From Catonia carolina (Eukaryota > Arthropoda > Insecta > Hemiptera > Achilidae): a DNA stretch of 64,000 bases. The first letter of the stretch is position 1. Each line of letters begins with the position of its first letter. This document shows positions 21,401 to 32,970 of this stretch, piece after piece. The stretch spans positions 54,045,722 through 54,109,721 of the forward strand of contig JAQMRL010000005.1 in NCBI GenBank assembly GCA_035578175.1, in the 5' to 3' direction. A program made the translations under genes and the position numbers. A model generated the notes under the pieces. That model was given only the letters and a program-made list of their open reading frames with translations, had not been told where the DNA came from and searched no databases.

Positions 21401-24400
21401 CGATAACAAATAAAAGCCAAAAGAAAAAAAAATTTCTACCTTCTCTTGAAAGTCCTGCGATTTTTTTTTCCTTAATTTTTATTTTTTCTTATACTTTTTT
21501 ATCATTTCGGATCTGAACTTTCTTGCATCTTCTAGAATCGCATGTTGCAGTTGCTGTTTCTCTATAGTAAATGTCTTAATTTCCGTAGGAATTACCAATC
21601 CGAACAATTTGCTTCTAAACTTAATTTTATCAATATAAAATTTTTCAATTTAAAGTTGTTTTTTATAAACATTGGTCTTTTTTGTCATTAAAAAATGTTT
21701 TTTTATATTATTTTGTAACACACCATTCCTTTTGAATGTTTTGAATGTTGTAGGAATGTTTTGTTATTAAATTGTAATGAGACAATTTAATGCACATCTG
21801 GAGTTGTTCACATTTGAGTCTATTTAAATAAATAAAAATAATTCCAGCTGATTAAAATAAAATATTTAAAAATTATTTAATTTTCATTAACAAAATATGG
21901 TTACTAGGCAACTAAGAAGAAGAAATATTATTGTAAATTATTTTAATGGGGCGTAAAACCTCAAGGGAACAAGATGTTTTTTTTTTATTAAACGTCCCAT
22001 TCAGTTATTCATTTATTTCATTCATACATCCGTTCTTAAAAAATAGTAATAAATATATATATTAGAAGATGAAATAGTTTATCCACCAACGTTCATGTTA
22101 TTAAAAGAGACACAAATTATTCAACTTTATAATCATAGTGATTATCTGGTAGTTTTTCAATGGCAGATGTATAAAAACATTGATGAAGACATTTGTCTAA
22201 TAGAAGAATTGAAAGAAATATTTGAATCGTTCAAAGATTGTGAAAGCAGATTAATTAAGATACGTAACAAATTAAAATATTGAAATATTCATTCATTAAT
22301 AATTATAAAAATAGATATACATTTAAAGAATATTTATTCATTACGGTACAAATTGTTGTAATTATGAAAATATATATGAAATGAAGTAAAGATTGTTAAG
22401 TTTGATAAAGAGTTATATTAATTAAATAAAAACCATAATGAGTTAAATGTGAATAATGTTTTATTGAATGAAATAGGGGACAAGGTAAAATGGAAAAATA
22501 ATAAAATCAAACTTGAAAGCCGATACAACACCAATAAAGAAAACAATACTAATTTAATTATTTATTACAAATTTTGTCATACCCTCGTGGGAATAATATA
22601 ATTTATTACAAATTGGCATACCTTTGTGAGGATAAATTTATTTTCTTTCAAAGTTTTAATAGGCTATCTCCGTAATTAATATCTCCTTGGTTTGGTCAAT
22701 TTAACTATGTATTCTCCTTTCCATTATCAATTATTTTTTCCAATCCGTAAAAATTATAAATTTAAAAACTGTATTGTAATGTATATTAATACATATTTTA
22801 TATAATATAAATTAAATGGATTAAATATTTTTCTTATATCCTTTTTTAATTTTTTCTTTCTGATTCAAAAAAAGTCTTTTTTTTATTGATAATAGTATTA
22901 ATGCCAACTACATGTATGAGACACAAGACAAAACATTGTTTACAGAAGAGTTAAAATATTTTCTTTGCACTGGTAACCGCTCGATTTATCCCACATCTTT
23001 CTAAGATAAAGCCATGTACATAATTGCAACGTTTGTACTGAACTGTTGTGGCAACAAAAATAATATGTATATTATAGAAACGTTTGATTAAAAAAAAATA
23101 TTTATATATTGTAAAATTGTGTAGAAATGTGAAAAAGTATATGACCGTATTTATTTATTAATATTAGAACTTTTGTTGTTAAAGCACTAAAATAAATTTT
23201 TATACAGCATACAAAAAAAATCATTCGGCCATGTTTATATGTATCTTATAATATAAAAAGGACTTCCTGTTTCTACACAACTTTAAGTTACAATTTAGGT
23301 TAAAGTAGGTCTAGCCTGAGTAAGTGAAACAACAATAAAGGAGGAAAGAAAAACCACAAGAAAATGTCCAAAATAATGTCGAAAATAATTCGACTGAAAA
23401 CATCCCTTCCTCTAACTCTCTGCGCCTACTATGTTGCTTATAGTCCTACCGCATCACTCTTCAGCTTCCCCCTTTCCAGAAGAATCTCCCACTTCTATTA
23501 CAACGAAACTGCTTGCTTACTATATACCGGTATGTATTTTCGAAGTTTCGAGTGGTGGAAAGCATCCATTGTTTCCTTTACATTCTTTATGGCTGCTTTT
23601 ATGGAGCAAAAACTCATAAAAACCACTGCTTTCTACCTCTTATAAATTACACACTCCTTCATAGAATAAATATTTTACTTCATATTTCAAGTATACTATT
23701 TCTTATTTTTATTTTTTATAATATAAACCTGTTATGTATATTACACATAAACCACTTTTTTTAAATAATGTTTTACTTTGTGTATGCAATATTACTATCA
23801 TTACTAACTAAAACAATGACATTGTCCCTGGTGTTTTAGTTTATTCATTATAAATTTGAAACATGTTATTAATGTAACGTTTATATCATGTATAAACTAA
23901 AAGAACAAGTTTTTATTACTTTACGTTCACAAACAAGCTATTATCTTTCGTTATGTTTACATAAACATTAAACTGTTATTATAATTATTAATTAACAATT
24001 AACATTATCATGATTTTATCATTGTTTAACATTTCAAACATAAAATATTCTCTTTTGTAATATACGTATTTCAATATCTGTTCAATTATAAAAGAATCGA
24101 CCACTTTATTTTTATATTTTTAATTCATTAATTAATAATTATATACAATCAGCAATATTTATTATGTACGTATTTACTTTTTTATTTTCGTCGTTTTGAC
24201 TGAGAAAATGACCCAATCGAAACTCTCGTCGCTTGTTTGTATAAGATACTGTAATAAATTTAAAATTATACGGTTATTTTAAATATGAATCGGTCATTTC
24301 AGAAAGCCCATAAATCAAAAAACTAACTTTTGGAAAAATAAAAACTGGTAGCTGGTGTTTCAATAAAAAATAATATAAAAATATAACTTGTTCACTTAAA

Positions 24401-25030
24401 AAATATAATTTGTTCATAGGGTTGTTCCCTTTAAAATAAAATGCATACTTTTGCTTTTTTCAATATGTCACTTGTTTCAAAAAATATTTGGAATTTAGTC
24501 TAAACGTGTTTCTGAAATAAATTGGAATAAAATGCTAACTTAATTGTTTTCTGTAAAATACTTTCTTATACCAGACAGAAAATTGTGTTGGATAGTAGTA
24601 TTTACTTATTTATATATTTATTTCACTTGTTTATTTACTTAATGGCTTTTAGCAATAATAAAAATTGGTTCTTAATTTTAATAAAAAAAACATTTTCGTT
24701 TTCAGAACTATTCACGTTCTTCGTCGTCGTCACAAACAGTAAATATCTCCCTTTTAAAGATTTTTGCATATCAACTTCCATTACAAAGTAGATCTTCAGC
24801 TTAAAAATATTATACATTTTCCTTTTTTAATTAGAAGAAGCACTTTATATCTTTAAGGATAAGCCTTTTCTTGGTGTTATATTACTTAAGGAAAGCCAGA
24901 ATTATGTGAGTTTTGTAGGGATGGTGTTTTTACACTCAGTTAGTCCTAAAGTGGCTTAAAGAAAAAAAATGTAAAATTTTGACTTATGGGCTTTCTGAAA
25001 TAATCGATTCTTGTGGATGTGGATTCATAT
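21401..25030. other. Very AT-rich intergenic DNA, no element recognised
   Basis: This is the emptiest part of the window. Three overlapping frames at 23364-23764 (93, 62 and 83 residues) and a 62-residue frame at 22095 show no known motif and no splice or promoter context, and are treated as chance. Confidence 0.5.
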
Positions 25031-25265
25031 ATTTTATTCCGAAATTATTTTTTTTAATGTGTATGACAATCTCAAAATTCCGCTGGTAACGGAAATAACT
25101 ATTAAATTTTATTTAAACTTCCACAATAGAATTTTCGCTCATCCAAACCAACTAATAAGCAAAATTTATTTCTATCATTTACACAAAAAAAACCGTTCAA
25201 AGGCAGTTAAAGAGGAAGTGGAACGAGTATCCGCTCTTTTAGGAAGTATTGTAGGTCACAAATAA
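25031..25265 (+). pseudogene. Jockey-like LINE ORF2 C-terminal fragment
   Basis: An open stretch contains 'YDNLKIPLVTEITIKFYLN' and then 'FHNRIFAHPNQLI'. This is the jockey ORF2 region after the RT domain (D-L-K-I-P-x-V-x-E-E-I-x-K-F-Y, then H-x-N-P-L). The final ~25 residues depart from the family. Short, 5'-truncated, without recognisable tail. Confidence 0.65.
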
Positions 25266-25370
25266 ATAAATGGAATTTTTTCATATAAAGTTAATTTTAG
25301 AGCACGTGAGATGACATTAGACGTTTCTGGAAGCTCTTTGTGTAGCCCACATTCTCACCATCCGTTTGAA

Positions 25371-25398
25371 AGAAAAGCGTCCAGTAGGACGCTTTTCT
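25371..25398. repeat. Perfect 12-bp stem with a 4-base loop
   Basis: AGAAAAGCGTCC, loop AGTA, GGACGCTTTTCT. The stem is GC-richer than its surroundings and has no mismatch. In a nuclear genome this is not a bacterial-type terminator; it may be a transposon footprint or chance. Confidence 0.75.
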
Positions 25399-25488
25399 CA
25401 TTGTTTCTATCCACCCGATATTCTGTTTTTGTTCTTCATGGAAGTTCTTAAAGTTTGTAATCAGCTGTCTGAATTTGATTCGTTTCAT

Positions 25489-26639
25489 TAAGTTTTCTCG
25501 GTTTATTCAGGTTTTATCAATATCTTTTCTGACTTATTTAAACAATTCATCCGACACATTAGGTCTATTGTTTAGTGTCTTCAATTTGTTTTTGTTTTTT
25601 TTTTGTAAGATAAGTTTGTCCTTAAATACAGAGTTCTTAAAAAGGATTCAAATAATTTTTACATAGTTTTAAAGAGAACACTTTCGGAATTCTGTAGAAA
25701 AATCAGAAATTAAAATTGATAACAGCTATAATAAGATTTTTCGGAGTAAATTGTATAATTCATGTTACATGTAGGCTATATTAGAATATTTTGATAAAAA
25801 CATTAAGTATTTATGTAATTGTGAAATTGATTATTTGTTATGAATAAATTATGTACATCAATTAAAATTATTGTGTAAATTTATTCGTTTCGCCAGCTAG
25901 TATTTGCTTGAAATTTGATAAAAGTTTAATTCACTGATAAAACAAAAATATTTTGTCCATAAAATTTAGTAAAATTAACTGCTCAATACTGTGCATAAAA
26001 TTGTAGAATTTGGTGTCACATTTAATGTACCGCAGTGTGTTATGTTTTGCTGAGTAAAGAGGAATGTTAGTTGATTTAAAATAACAGGTCTAGTTAAGCC
26101 TAGAGGGCTTAAATCTCACTGTCAGAATTATGCTAATATACGAGAAATGCAGAGTTTCCATTTTAATACCAGATTAAATTGTCTTAACATTTTATTTAAA
26201 GCGAGAAACAATTGTTTAACTACTTCAGTTTTAGTTGGTTTTATGAACGGTTGAAACACCGGTGGTAATTTTTGAAGTTTACTGTTTATTGATCACTGGC
26301 ATTTCGTCAGTTCAGGTGTAGCAAATCTGCACGTACGATTTCGGAACATTTCTCAAAATGAAACATACTAAAATAATTTTATTAATAAAATTATTGTGTC
26401 AATAACACTTTAGGTATTACTAATGCAGTCAATGCAGCTCTGAATATGCCTACATTACGATATAATGCAGATGTTAGTTTTACGATTTTTAACACATGCA
26501 AATTAGAAAGAAGTCAAATTTTCTTCAGCTATTTTATTAAACTTTGATCGATTATATTAATTTTTTATTGAGTGATAATGTTTATATAAGTATTAACTTT
26601 TGTGTAGGTAATGATATGAGGTCATAAATAGATGGATAA
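25489..26639. other. AT-rich intergenic DNA, nothing recognised
   Basis: No element ends or coding signal seen. Confidence 0.45.
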
Positions 26640-26722
26640 ATGCTACACCTGACCGGGCACCCAACCTGGCAACCCGGCATTGAAGCCAGTTGCACGTATC
26701 ACTACACCACGGGCAGGCTTAT
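26640..26722 (-). mobile_element. SINE head, family of 48693-48960
   Basis: On the minus strand 'gcccgtggtgtagtgatacgtgc' (A-box region) and 'gcaactggcttc' match the SINE at 48693. The B box is decayed to 'gggtgcccggtcagg'. Only the tRNA-derived head remains. Confidence 0.65.
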
Positions 26723-27261
26723 TATATTATAAAAAAGCTATTATATATAAAAGCAGTAACCATTTTCCTATTGGAAGTAGGGAGAGAAGCTATAAAAAAA
26801 TACTCCAGGAAACATAAATAGTTTTGTAAGCTCGTTACCAGTTTCAATTTTAGTTTTCTATTAAATTATTAAATTATTTTGTAATTCATATTTTATTGTT
26901 TGTTTTCGTTTTCATTTGTACGTGTAATTATTTAGTAGCTTATTCTTTTTTAATAAAAATGTCTTAGTAGTTGAATTAGTATTTAAGTAACTAACATGTA
27001 GTTGTAATTACTAACACACTAATAGATTACCTAGTAGTTGCAGTAGTTTATAAACAAAGAAGCACTGAATTGACCTACCCTTGAACATAGGAAACCTTAG
27101 TTGGGTGGATTAATTTTCTCACCACGAATTAAAACAAATAGTTTTTAGATTCTCAAAGATAAATAAAAAAAAATAATTAAGGAAATTAACATTTATTTTG
27201 TAATATTTTCTTGTGAGCAATGGGAAAATAAATAAATATAATATATATTATTTTCTTGTTT
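26723..27261. other. AT-rich intergenic DNA
   Basis: Nothing recognised. A repeated 'gtagttg/tagttgcagtag' texture occurs around 26970-27050 without clear units. Confidence 0.4.
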
Positions 27262-27319
27262 TTAACCTTCACCCAGGAGACTCCCAAAGGGAATGTAGAA
27301 CAAGTTTTACAAGTTGAAA

Positions 27320-27380
27320 CCCACCGTAATTGCTAATAACCGACTTATTCATGCGACTTTAAATAAACTTTATTACATAA
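27320..27380 (+). mobile_element. SINE 3' tail fragment
   Basis: 'aacccaccgtaattgctaataacc' and 'gcgactttaaataaa' match the tail of the SINE family at 13125-13310 and 44970-45128. The Pol III head is not recognisable upstream. Confidence 0.6.
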
Positions 27381-27579
27381 AAAATAAAAAATTGATTAAA
27401 ACTGTTTTACTTTACCGTTTGATTGGTTTCTTAATCACAATTCTCCATCAAAGGAGTGAAACTAGCACTGTACCATTGTGTTTCTGAGTTAGTAATTTCT
27501 CTCATAATGGTACATTATTGGGGATTCTGTTTGGAGTTTTTTAATACCACAGTTAGCGTGCCTGATTGATAAGTAGTCT

Positions 27580-28025
27580 AATATTTTGCCCGTAACAAGC
27601 TGGTTGAGTGTTAAATTAATTGCCTTCGATCTGCTATCCAGGGCTTTTCCAGGGCTACAAAAAGTAGTTCTATTTCTTTTCACATGGTCAGACAATATGA
27701 CTGAACTATTCAAGAACAGAAGAGTTAAAGGTGTCAAAGACTCAAGTCACAGTTATCTTCTCTATGAGTAATGAACTTTACCGTGTACAGCCAGTTACTT
27801 TGTTGAATGAAGTGAAAGTGTCATCTGCTGGGTGGAAACAAGGTGCTTTTTGGAGTGCTTTTTGTGCTTTTTGTCTGGCATACTTACAATCACACTTTTT
27901 AAAAGTGTGTTTCCACTTTTCAATCAGCCTCACTCATCGTTTATACGTAGTAAAACTTTTACAGGTTCAAATTTGCCATTTGGCGGTTGACATAAATAAC
28001 AAGGCTATATTTCGAATAACCAATA
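27580..28025 (+). repeat. Repeat U, longest copy
   Basis: The second half aligns with 18108-18362 and 61975-62200. The first half ('gtaacaagctggttgagtgt' and later 'tagttctatttcttttcacatggtcag') aligns with 31818-31945. This extends the family to about 440 bp. The several 60-100 residue frames across it are not conserved between copies, which argues against coding. Confidence 0.6.
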
Positions 28026-28340
28026 CTGGGTCTCTGGTTTGATATTTCCTTCTATTTTTTTCTTTTACTAAAACCATAAAATCTCATTTGTAGTCCCTCT
28101 AACGACATCATTTTAAGTTTTAAAATTATTTTTTATATAATATGTTTTTTACTTTATTGTTTTAAAGTCACATCTAAGGTTATTGGTCACTAGAAAAATG
28201 AAACTATAATAATTTTTCCAAAAAATATTGATACATAATATTATAGAACAATACATTACGAAAAGAACACGATTTTTAAATTTCATGAACTCAGTAAAAT
28301 TTAGAGCATTAGGTATTATAGAGTGATTTTTTTAGTCCTG

Positions 28341-28870
28341 TTATACTGTGGACAATTCGAACTGGCACAACTCTTCCTCTACGTGTACACACAGTTCCGC
28401 ATAAAATATATCCATAACCTATTCTTTCAACAAGGTCTACAAATTTTAATGTACGCAAATGCCTACAACCTTATTACAATGAACAAACTTACAAATAATT
28501 GTTTCATTTTTAAATATGTATTTAATGTGTCCCAGTAAAAATTTAAATTATAAATTACAAAAACTAAACTGCAAAAACTCACTAACCTATACTTTACAGA
28601 CGCACGCAACTAATTAAACAAATTGGTCTGAATATATTATAATGAACAGAAAATCAATATGAAAACAAAATATTAGTCACATCATTATGTCGGACAGATT
28701 ATTATTAAGAACAACAGTGAAAACAAAGCCTAGTGATCGTGCGTGAGTCGCACATTACAGTAGCAATTGTATACTTTTGTGACTGTACCATTGTTGCAGG
28801 GTGAGGGGCGAAGAGTGGAGTAGATAAACACCAAAGCGGCTTGTGCCAATTCGAATTGTCCAAGGTATAC
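28341..28870. mobile_element. Repeat W: inverted-repeat (MITE-like) element
   Basis: 'tggacaattcgaactggcac' near 28349 (plus) matches 'ttggacaattcgaattggcac' on the minus strand near 28862. Similarity continues inward for about 100 bases in each arm, including 'caacaa...gtacgcaaatgcctac' against 'caacaa...gtatacaattgctac'. The arms surround about 270 bases with no coding signal. It abuts the next element at a shared 'ggtatacc'. Exact ends and target duplication are unclear. Confidence 0.5.
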
Positions 28871-29601
28871 CCAATTGTTATTATCTAATAACTTTTTTCT
28901 AAGAAAGGGAAATTTTGTTTCGTGACACAAAGTTAGTAGCCCTACTCAACCGTTAAAGATACGGCAGTGTGAGTTGATTCTCCTTGAGCTGTGTAGAATT
29001 TTGTGCCGTTACCGGTCGTGTTACGAACAGAATGTCTTTTACCCTAAAACAACGGATTTTCATTTCTGAACAATATTTTGTTACGAAATCCTACGCGAGT
29101 GTAAAAGAATCATTTCAAATTAAATTTGTTGGTGTTCTTTCACCAGAAAAAAATGTCAATTTCTAAGCTAACAAACTGATTTCGAGAGACAGGTAGTGTT
29201 TGTGACAGAAAACGTAGTGGTCGACCAACTCTCTTGACAGGTATTTAAAGAATGTAAAAACAAGATTGCTCAATTCTCCATGGAAAAATTTACGAAAACA
29301 TTTTTCACAAGTTGGTTTGTCATATTTGAGTATTCAAAAAGCTGCTAAAAAGAAATAAATTGTATCCTTATTGTGTAGGATTAGTCCAATAGCTTTAGCC
29401 TCCAGATTTAAACAAGCATTTGTTCTACGGTAAAAGACATTTTGTTCATAACACGCCAGAAACGGCACAAAATTTTACACAATTCAAGGAGAATAAACTC
29501 ACACTGCCGTATCTATACCGGTTGATTAGGGCTACAAACTTCGTGTCGCGAAACAAAATTTCCCTTTTTTAGAAAAAAATTACCAGACATTAACAATCGG
29601 G
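28870..29601 (+). mobile_element. Foldback Tc1/mariner derivative (5' end duplicated in inverse at the 3' end)
   Basis: The 732-bp unit is flanked by TA at 28868-28869 and 29602-29603. The left arm (to about 29052) and right arm (from about 29420) are reverse complements, including 'gatacggcagtgtgagtt' and 'attttgtgccgtt'. Both arms run into the first codons of a transposase, so the 5' end is the duplicated part and the DDE core and true 3' end are missing. This mirrors the 3'-duplicated elements at 14158, 57078 and 58689. Confidence 0.75.
29032..29425 (+). pseudogene. N-terminal DNA-binding part of a Tc1/mariner-type transposase, broken
   Basis: It starts at the ATG at 29032 with 'MSFTLKQRIFISEQYF' followed by 'TKSYASVKESF' (first helix-turn-helix). 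After frameshifts come 'GRPT', 'KTRLLNSPWKNLRKHFSQVG' and 'LSYLSIQKAAKK' (second HTH). This style is common in insect Tc1/mariner-superfamily transposases with W-P-P-R-S-P-D-L cores. The frame ends where the inverted arm begins; no catalytic aspartate is present. Confidence 0.7.
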
Positions 29602-29799
29602 TAAAATAATTAAAAAATCACTCTAGTTTCTCGAAATTCAACAAATATTAGACACAAAAATTACTGAGGTTATTAGTGTTTAATAAGTAATTTATTGTTT
29701 TTAAAAACAAAATTACTTGAGTCACAGGATTCGGTTAATTTAGGCACTTCTAAATATTATTATGAATTTTTAAATTAAATATCAGAATTTATAAACTTT

Positions 29800-30690
29800 G
29801 CATCCATCAGCAGATATCGAAAGATTATGGTTACAAAAGTTGCATTTTGGAGTCTATATTAGACATTGAAGCTGGTGTTCCTCAAGGAAGCGTGCTGTCT
29901 CCTGTTTTGTACACCATTTGCACTTCTGATCTTCCACAAAATGACAACACTACAGTGGCAACATTTGCCGACGACACAGCCATTCAGGCAATACACGAAG
30001 ATGCACAAATTGCATCTCATAACTTGCAGCAACACTTAGACAGCTTACAAAATTGGCAAAAAAAGTGGCGTATAAAAACAAATGAACACAAGAGTCTGCA
30101 CGTCACATTTACACTAAAACGGGAAACATGTTCACCAATGCTTTTAACAACGTACAAATTCCACAATCCGATACGGCAAAATATCTTGGCCTCCACCTGG
30201 ACAGGCGTCTAACATGGAGGACTCACATATGGAACAAACGAAAACAGTTAAATCTTAAATACCAACAGCTGTATTGGATGCTTAATGGAAAATCCAAATT
30301 ACCGGCACAAAACAAATTGTTACTTTATAAAACTGTACTTAAACCTGTGTGGACATAAGGGATACAACTCTGGGGCACAGCAAGTCACAGTAACATTAAA
30401 ATAATTCAACGGTTTCAGTCAAAAATACTTTGAAACATCATGGACTCACCTTGGTACATATCCAACACTATATTGCACAGAGACACGAACACTCCCACGG
30501 TACACGAAGCTATACAGAAATTTTGCACCAGTTACCAAACAAGACTTGAAAATCATTAGAATCCAGAAGCCATCAATCTCCTAGACAACAGTGGAACACA
30601 CAGAAGACTATGCAGACTACACCCTACAGATTTATTTTAATATGTGATTGTGTAATTTATTTTACATTCCTGGCAAGATCAATTCAACAA
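29800..30690 (+). pseudogene. Jockey-like LINE reverse transcriptase, frameshifted
   Basis: Two overlapping frames (29847-30212 and 30128-30358) give 'AGVPQGSVLSPVLYTI', the active site 'FADDTA' and 'LHVTFTLK', then 'KYLGLHLDRRLTW', 'YKTVLKPVWT' and, past a stop, 'GIQLWG'. This is the jockey-clade ORF2 order. A frameshift near 30120-30150 and stops after 30355 disable it. The endonuclease and RT N-terminus are absent. It ends in a decayed C-terminal stretch ('LLDNSGTHRRL') near 30620. Confidence 0.85.
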
Positions 30691-31745
30691 AATGGGAATT
30701 TTATAGAGTAATACCAAGGGGTATTACTTACTCAAGATTTATACTTACAACACATCTACTCATTGTTCTATGAGAGCAGATCGTAGATTTACAGTTATTC
30801 AAAAAAAAAAAATATTAGACAGAAAATTACTATGTGTTAAACGTGAGCGTATATATATATTTTTATGAGACTGATTCCGTTTTCTTGTATCAGTTAATGT
30901 CGGTTGTTTTCAAAAAATGTTATGACGTGATTCATGTAATTTTTTTGGTGTACTATTCAACCATTCGCTGTTCCAGAGTGGTTTTTTCTATACTTATTCA
31001 TTCTTAGAAATGAATAAAATAAAATGTTATTAAAAATTATTTTGTTACACTGCGTGCAATATTGCTGAAATATAAGTACATTAGCTTAAAATGTATAGCT
31101 TAAAACCACAATTCTTTTACCAACTTCGTCTAAAATGTAATTTGCTTCTTTTTATGAGTCTACGTAATTGCTTCAATTTATTACAACAACAGATGTTGAA
31201 AAAGAAGAAAAATTTAAAAAAATAGCTATTGAAATAAAAAATGTAATTAAAAATTAAATAAATAACGGTTAATATTTCTTTGTATAGAATACTACAAGGT
31301 AATAAAACGAACAGTTAATGTTAATTCTTGTTTTATTACTAATTACGTATATTAATGATAAAATAATAAAATTTAAATTAATAAATTAGATTAGAAATTT
31401 ACAGTATTAATAATATTGTTTTGTATTTTTTCTTTTTCGATATAATTTTACACAACTGTTCACTGTTAAATGATTTATGATGTAGTCAGTAGTGGTTGTT
31501 TTTTATGTAATTTATTACATTTTTTTTATTTTTTCAAAAAAAAATTCTGTAAGCAATCGGTAATTATTTTATTGAAAGCTGCAGTTGAATTGTTATTAAC
31601 TTTTTATGTAACAGAATTTAACAGCAAAATAATAAATTTGATCTGTGTTTGTTTACTTTTATGAAAGGTTTATCATGTGTTAGCTTTACAATATAAAAGC
31701 ATAGCTTATTTTAAAAAGCTTTATGGTTAATGTATCCGTTATGTA
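30691..31745. other. AT-rich intergenic DNA
   Basis: No element recognised. A 64-residue frame at 31470-31664 is low complexity. Confidence 0.45.
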
Positions 31746-31751
31746 TTTTGC

Positions 31752-31812
31752 CCATAACTATAACTTATAACTACTTACAACTATAACCATAACTTATAAC
31801 TACTTATACTAT
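31752..31812. repeat. Imperfect tandem repeat, unit about 33 bp
   Basis: The block 'cataacttataactactta' occurs in two adjacent units, with 'actataac' between and after. Confidence 0.7.
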
Positions 31813-31817
31813 AACAT

Positions 31818-31945
31818 ACTTTCTCCATAACAGACAGGTGGAGTGTCAAATTATTTACACTCAGTCTCTTAGTTGCAGTGCTAAAATAAATAGTTCTGTT
31901 TCTTATAAAATGGTCAGCTTGTATAACAGATCAGTCTATGTTCCA
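31818..31945 (+). repeat. Repeat U, 5' part only
   Basis: 'ataacagacaggtggagtgtcaaatta' and 'tagttctgtttcttataaaatggtcag' align with 27580-27690. The 3' half of the repeat is missing. Confidence 0.55.
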
Positions 31946-32504
31946 TTACGTCGTTGATTGATGATCTAATTTAATTAACCATTTGTTGTCAATTCAGGAG
32001 TAATTTAAAAATAATCATAAATAATAATCAATTAAAAAATTTCTAATTTAAAATTTAAATATTCTAAACAGTAATTAAATGTATCAAGATCAATTATAAG
32101 AAGAAAATAAACTATTCAAAAAATTAATTCTAAAACCAAATACCTCAAATTAAACCAAGAAAACATAAGATAGTATAATTTTAATTAAATAAATTTGAAG
32201 TAATAAGGAAATAAGTAAAGGAAAATTTTAAAATATGAAGAAAATATTTAAATAAAATTTATTCAAGACTATAAAACCAATTGCAACAATGGCTCGACAG
32301 CCCATTTGAATTCCGGTCAATGGATGGACAAGAAGCAAGAACAAGACCCCGAGAATAATTCAAGTAGTAACTATAAAAATTAATTAATTTTTGAGCTCTT
32401 AGCTAGTACAAATATTAATATATTTATATTTATATTTGAATATATATTACAATAAATAATTATATACATTAATAATTCATTAAAATACTTAGTTTTTTAA
32501 TATC
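31946..32504. other. AT-rich intergenic DNA
   Basis: Nothing recognised. Confidence 0.4.
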
Positions 32505-32670
32505 ATTTTCATTTTGCGATATTGATGACATTTTCATTTTGCGTCATTCACTCGTGATTAAAATTAAGTTATCTTCTCATTTTACATTGTTTACTAATCA
32601 TTAAACATAGATTATAAATATGGTTTTTATTTAAATTTACAAGAGAAAGTCGTGTGACTGTTTCACACCA
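32505..32670 (+). mobile_element. Repeat T, 3' fragment
   Basis: 'ttttgcgtcattcactcgtg', 'attaaaattaagtt' and the terminal 'aagagaaagtcgtgtgactgt' followed by 'ttcacaccaa' match the 3' end of T copy 1. A short internal duplication of 'cattttcattttgcg' is seen at its start. Confidence 0.7.
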
Positions 32671-32883
32671 ATTTTTTGTTCGTGTATAAGCTGCTAATAT
32701 TATAATATGGCTTTACTACTTGAATTGCAATGTTGTGTTATTTACATTTCCTAGAAGATAGTCGAATCCAGGACCTTCGTCTTACCACTGGATTTGATTA
32801 GTCTATATTTATAAATTTTATCTCTTCTTTTCTTATTAAATATTACAAAGATTTAAAGAAGTAAGTCTCGGTCTTTAAAAATT

Positions 32884-32970
32884 CTTGTGTGAAACACTCA
32901 CACAACCTTCTCTAGCCAGTGTAAATTATAAAAAACATTACCTATGTTTAATCTTGAGTAACAATGTATA
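32884..32970 (-). mobile_element. Repeat T, 3' fragment in opposite orientation
   Basis: 'gtgtgaaacactcacacaac' followed by 'cttctctagccagtgtaaattat' is the reverse complement of the T 3' end. It lies about 200 bases from the plus-strand T fragment at 32505-32670, so the two 3' ends face each other. Confidence 0.65.

Noticed and set aside
23364..23764. Overlapping frames of 93, 62 and 83 residues
   Set aside because: Three overlapping frames in different phases, no motif, no promoter, poly(A) or splice context; best explained by chance.
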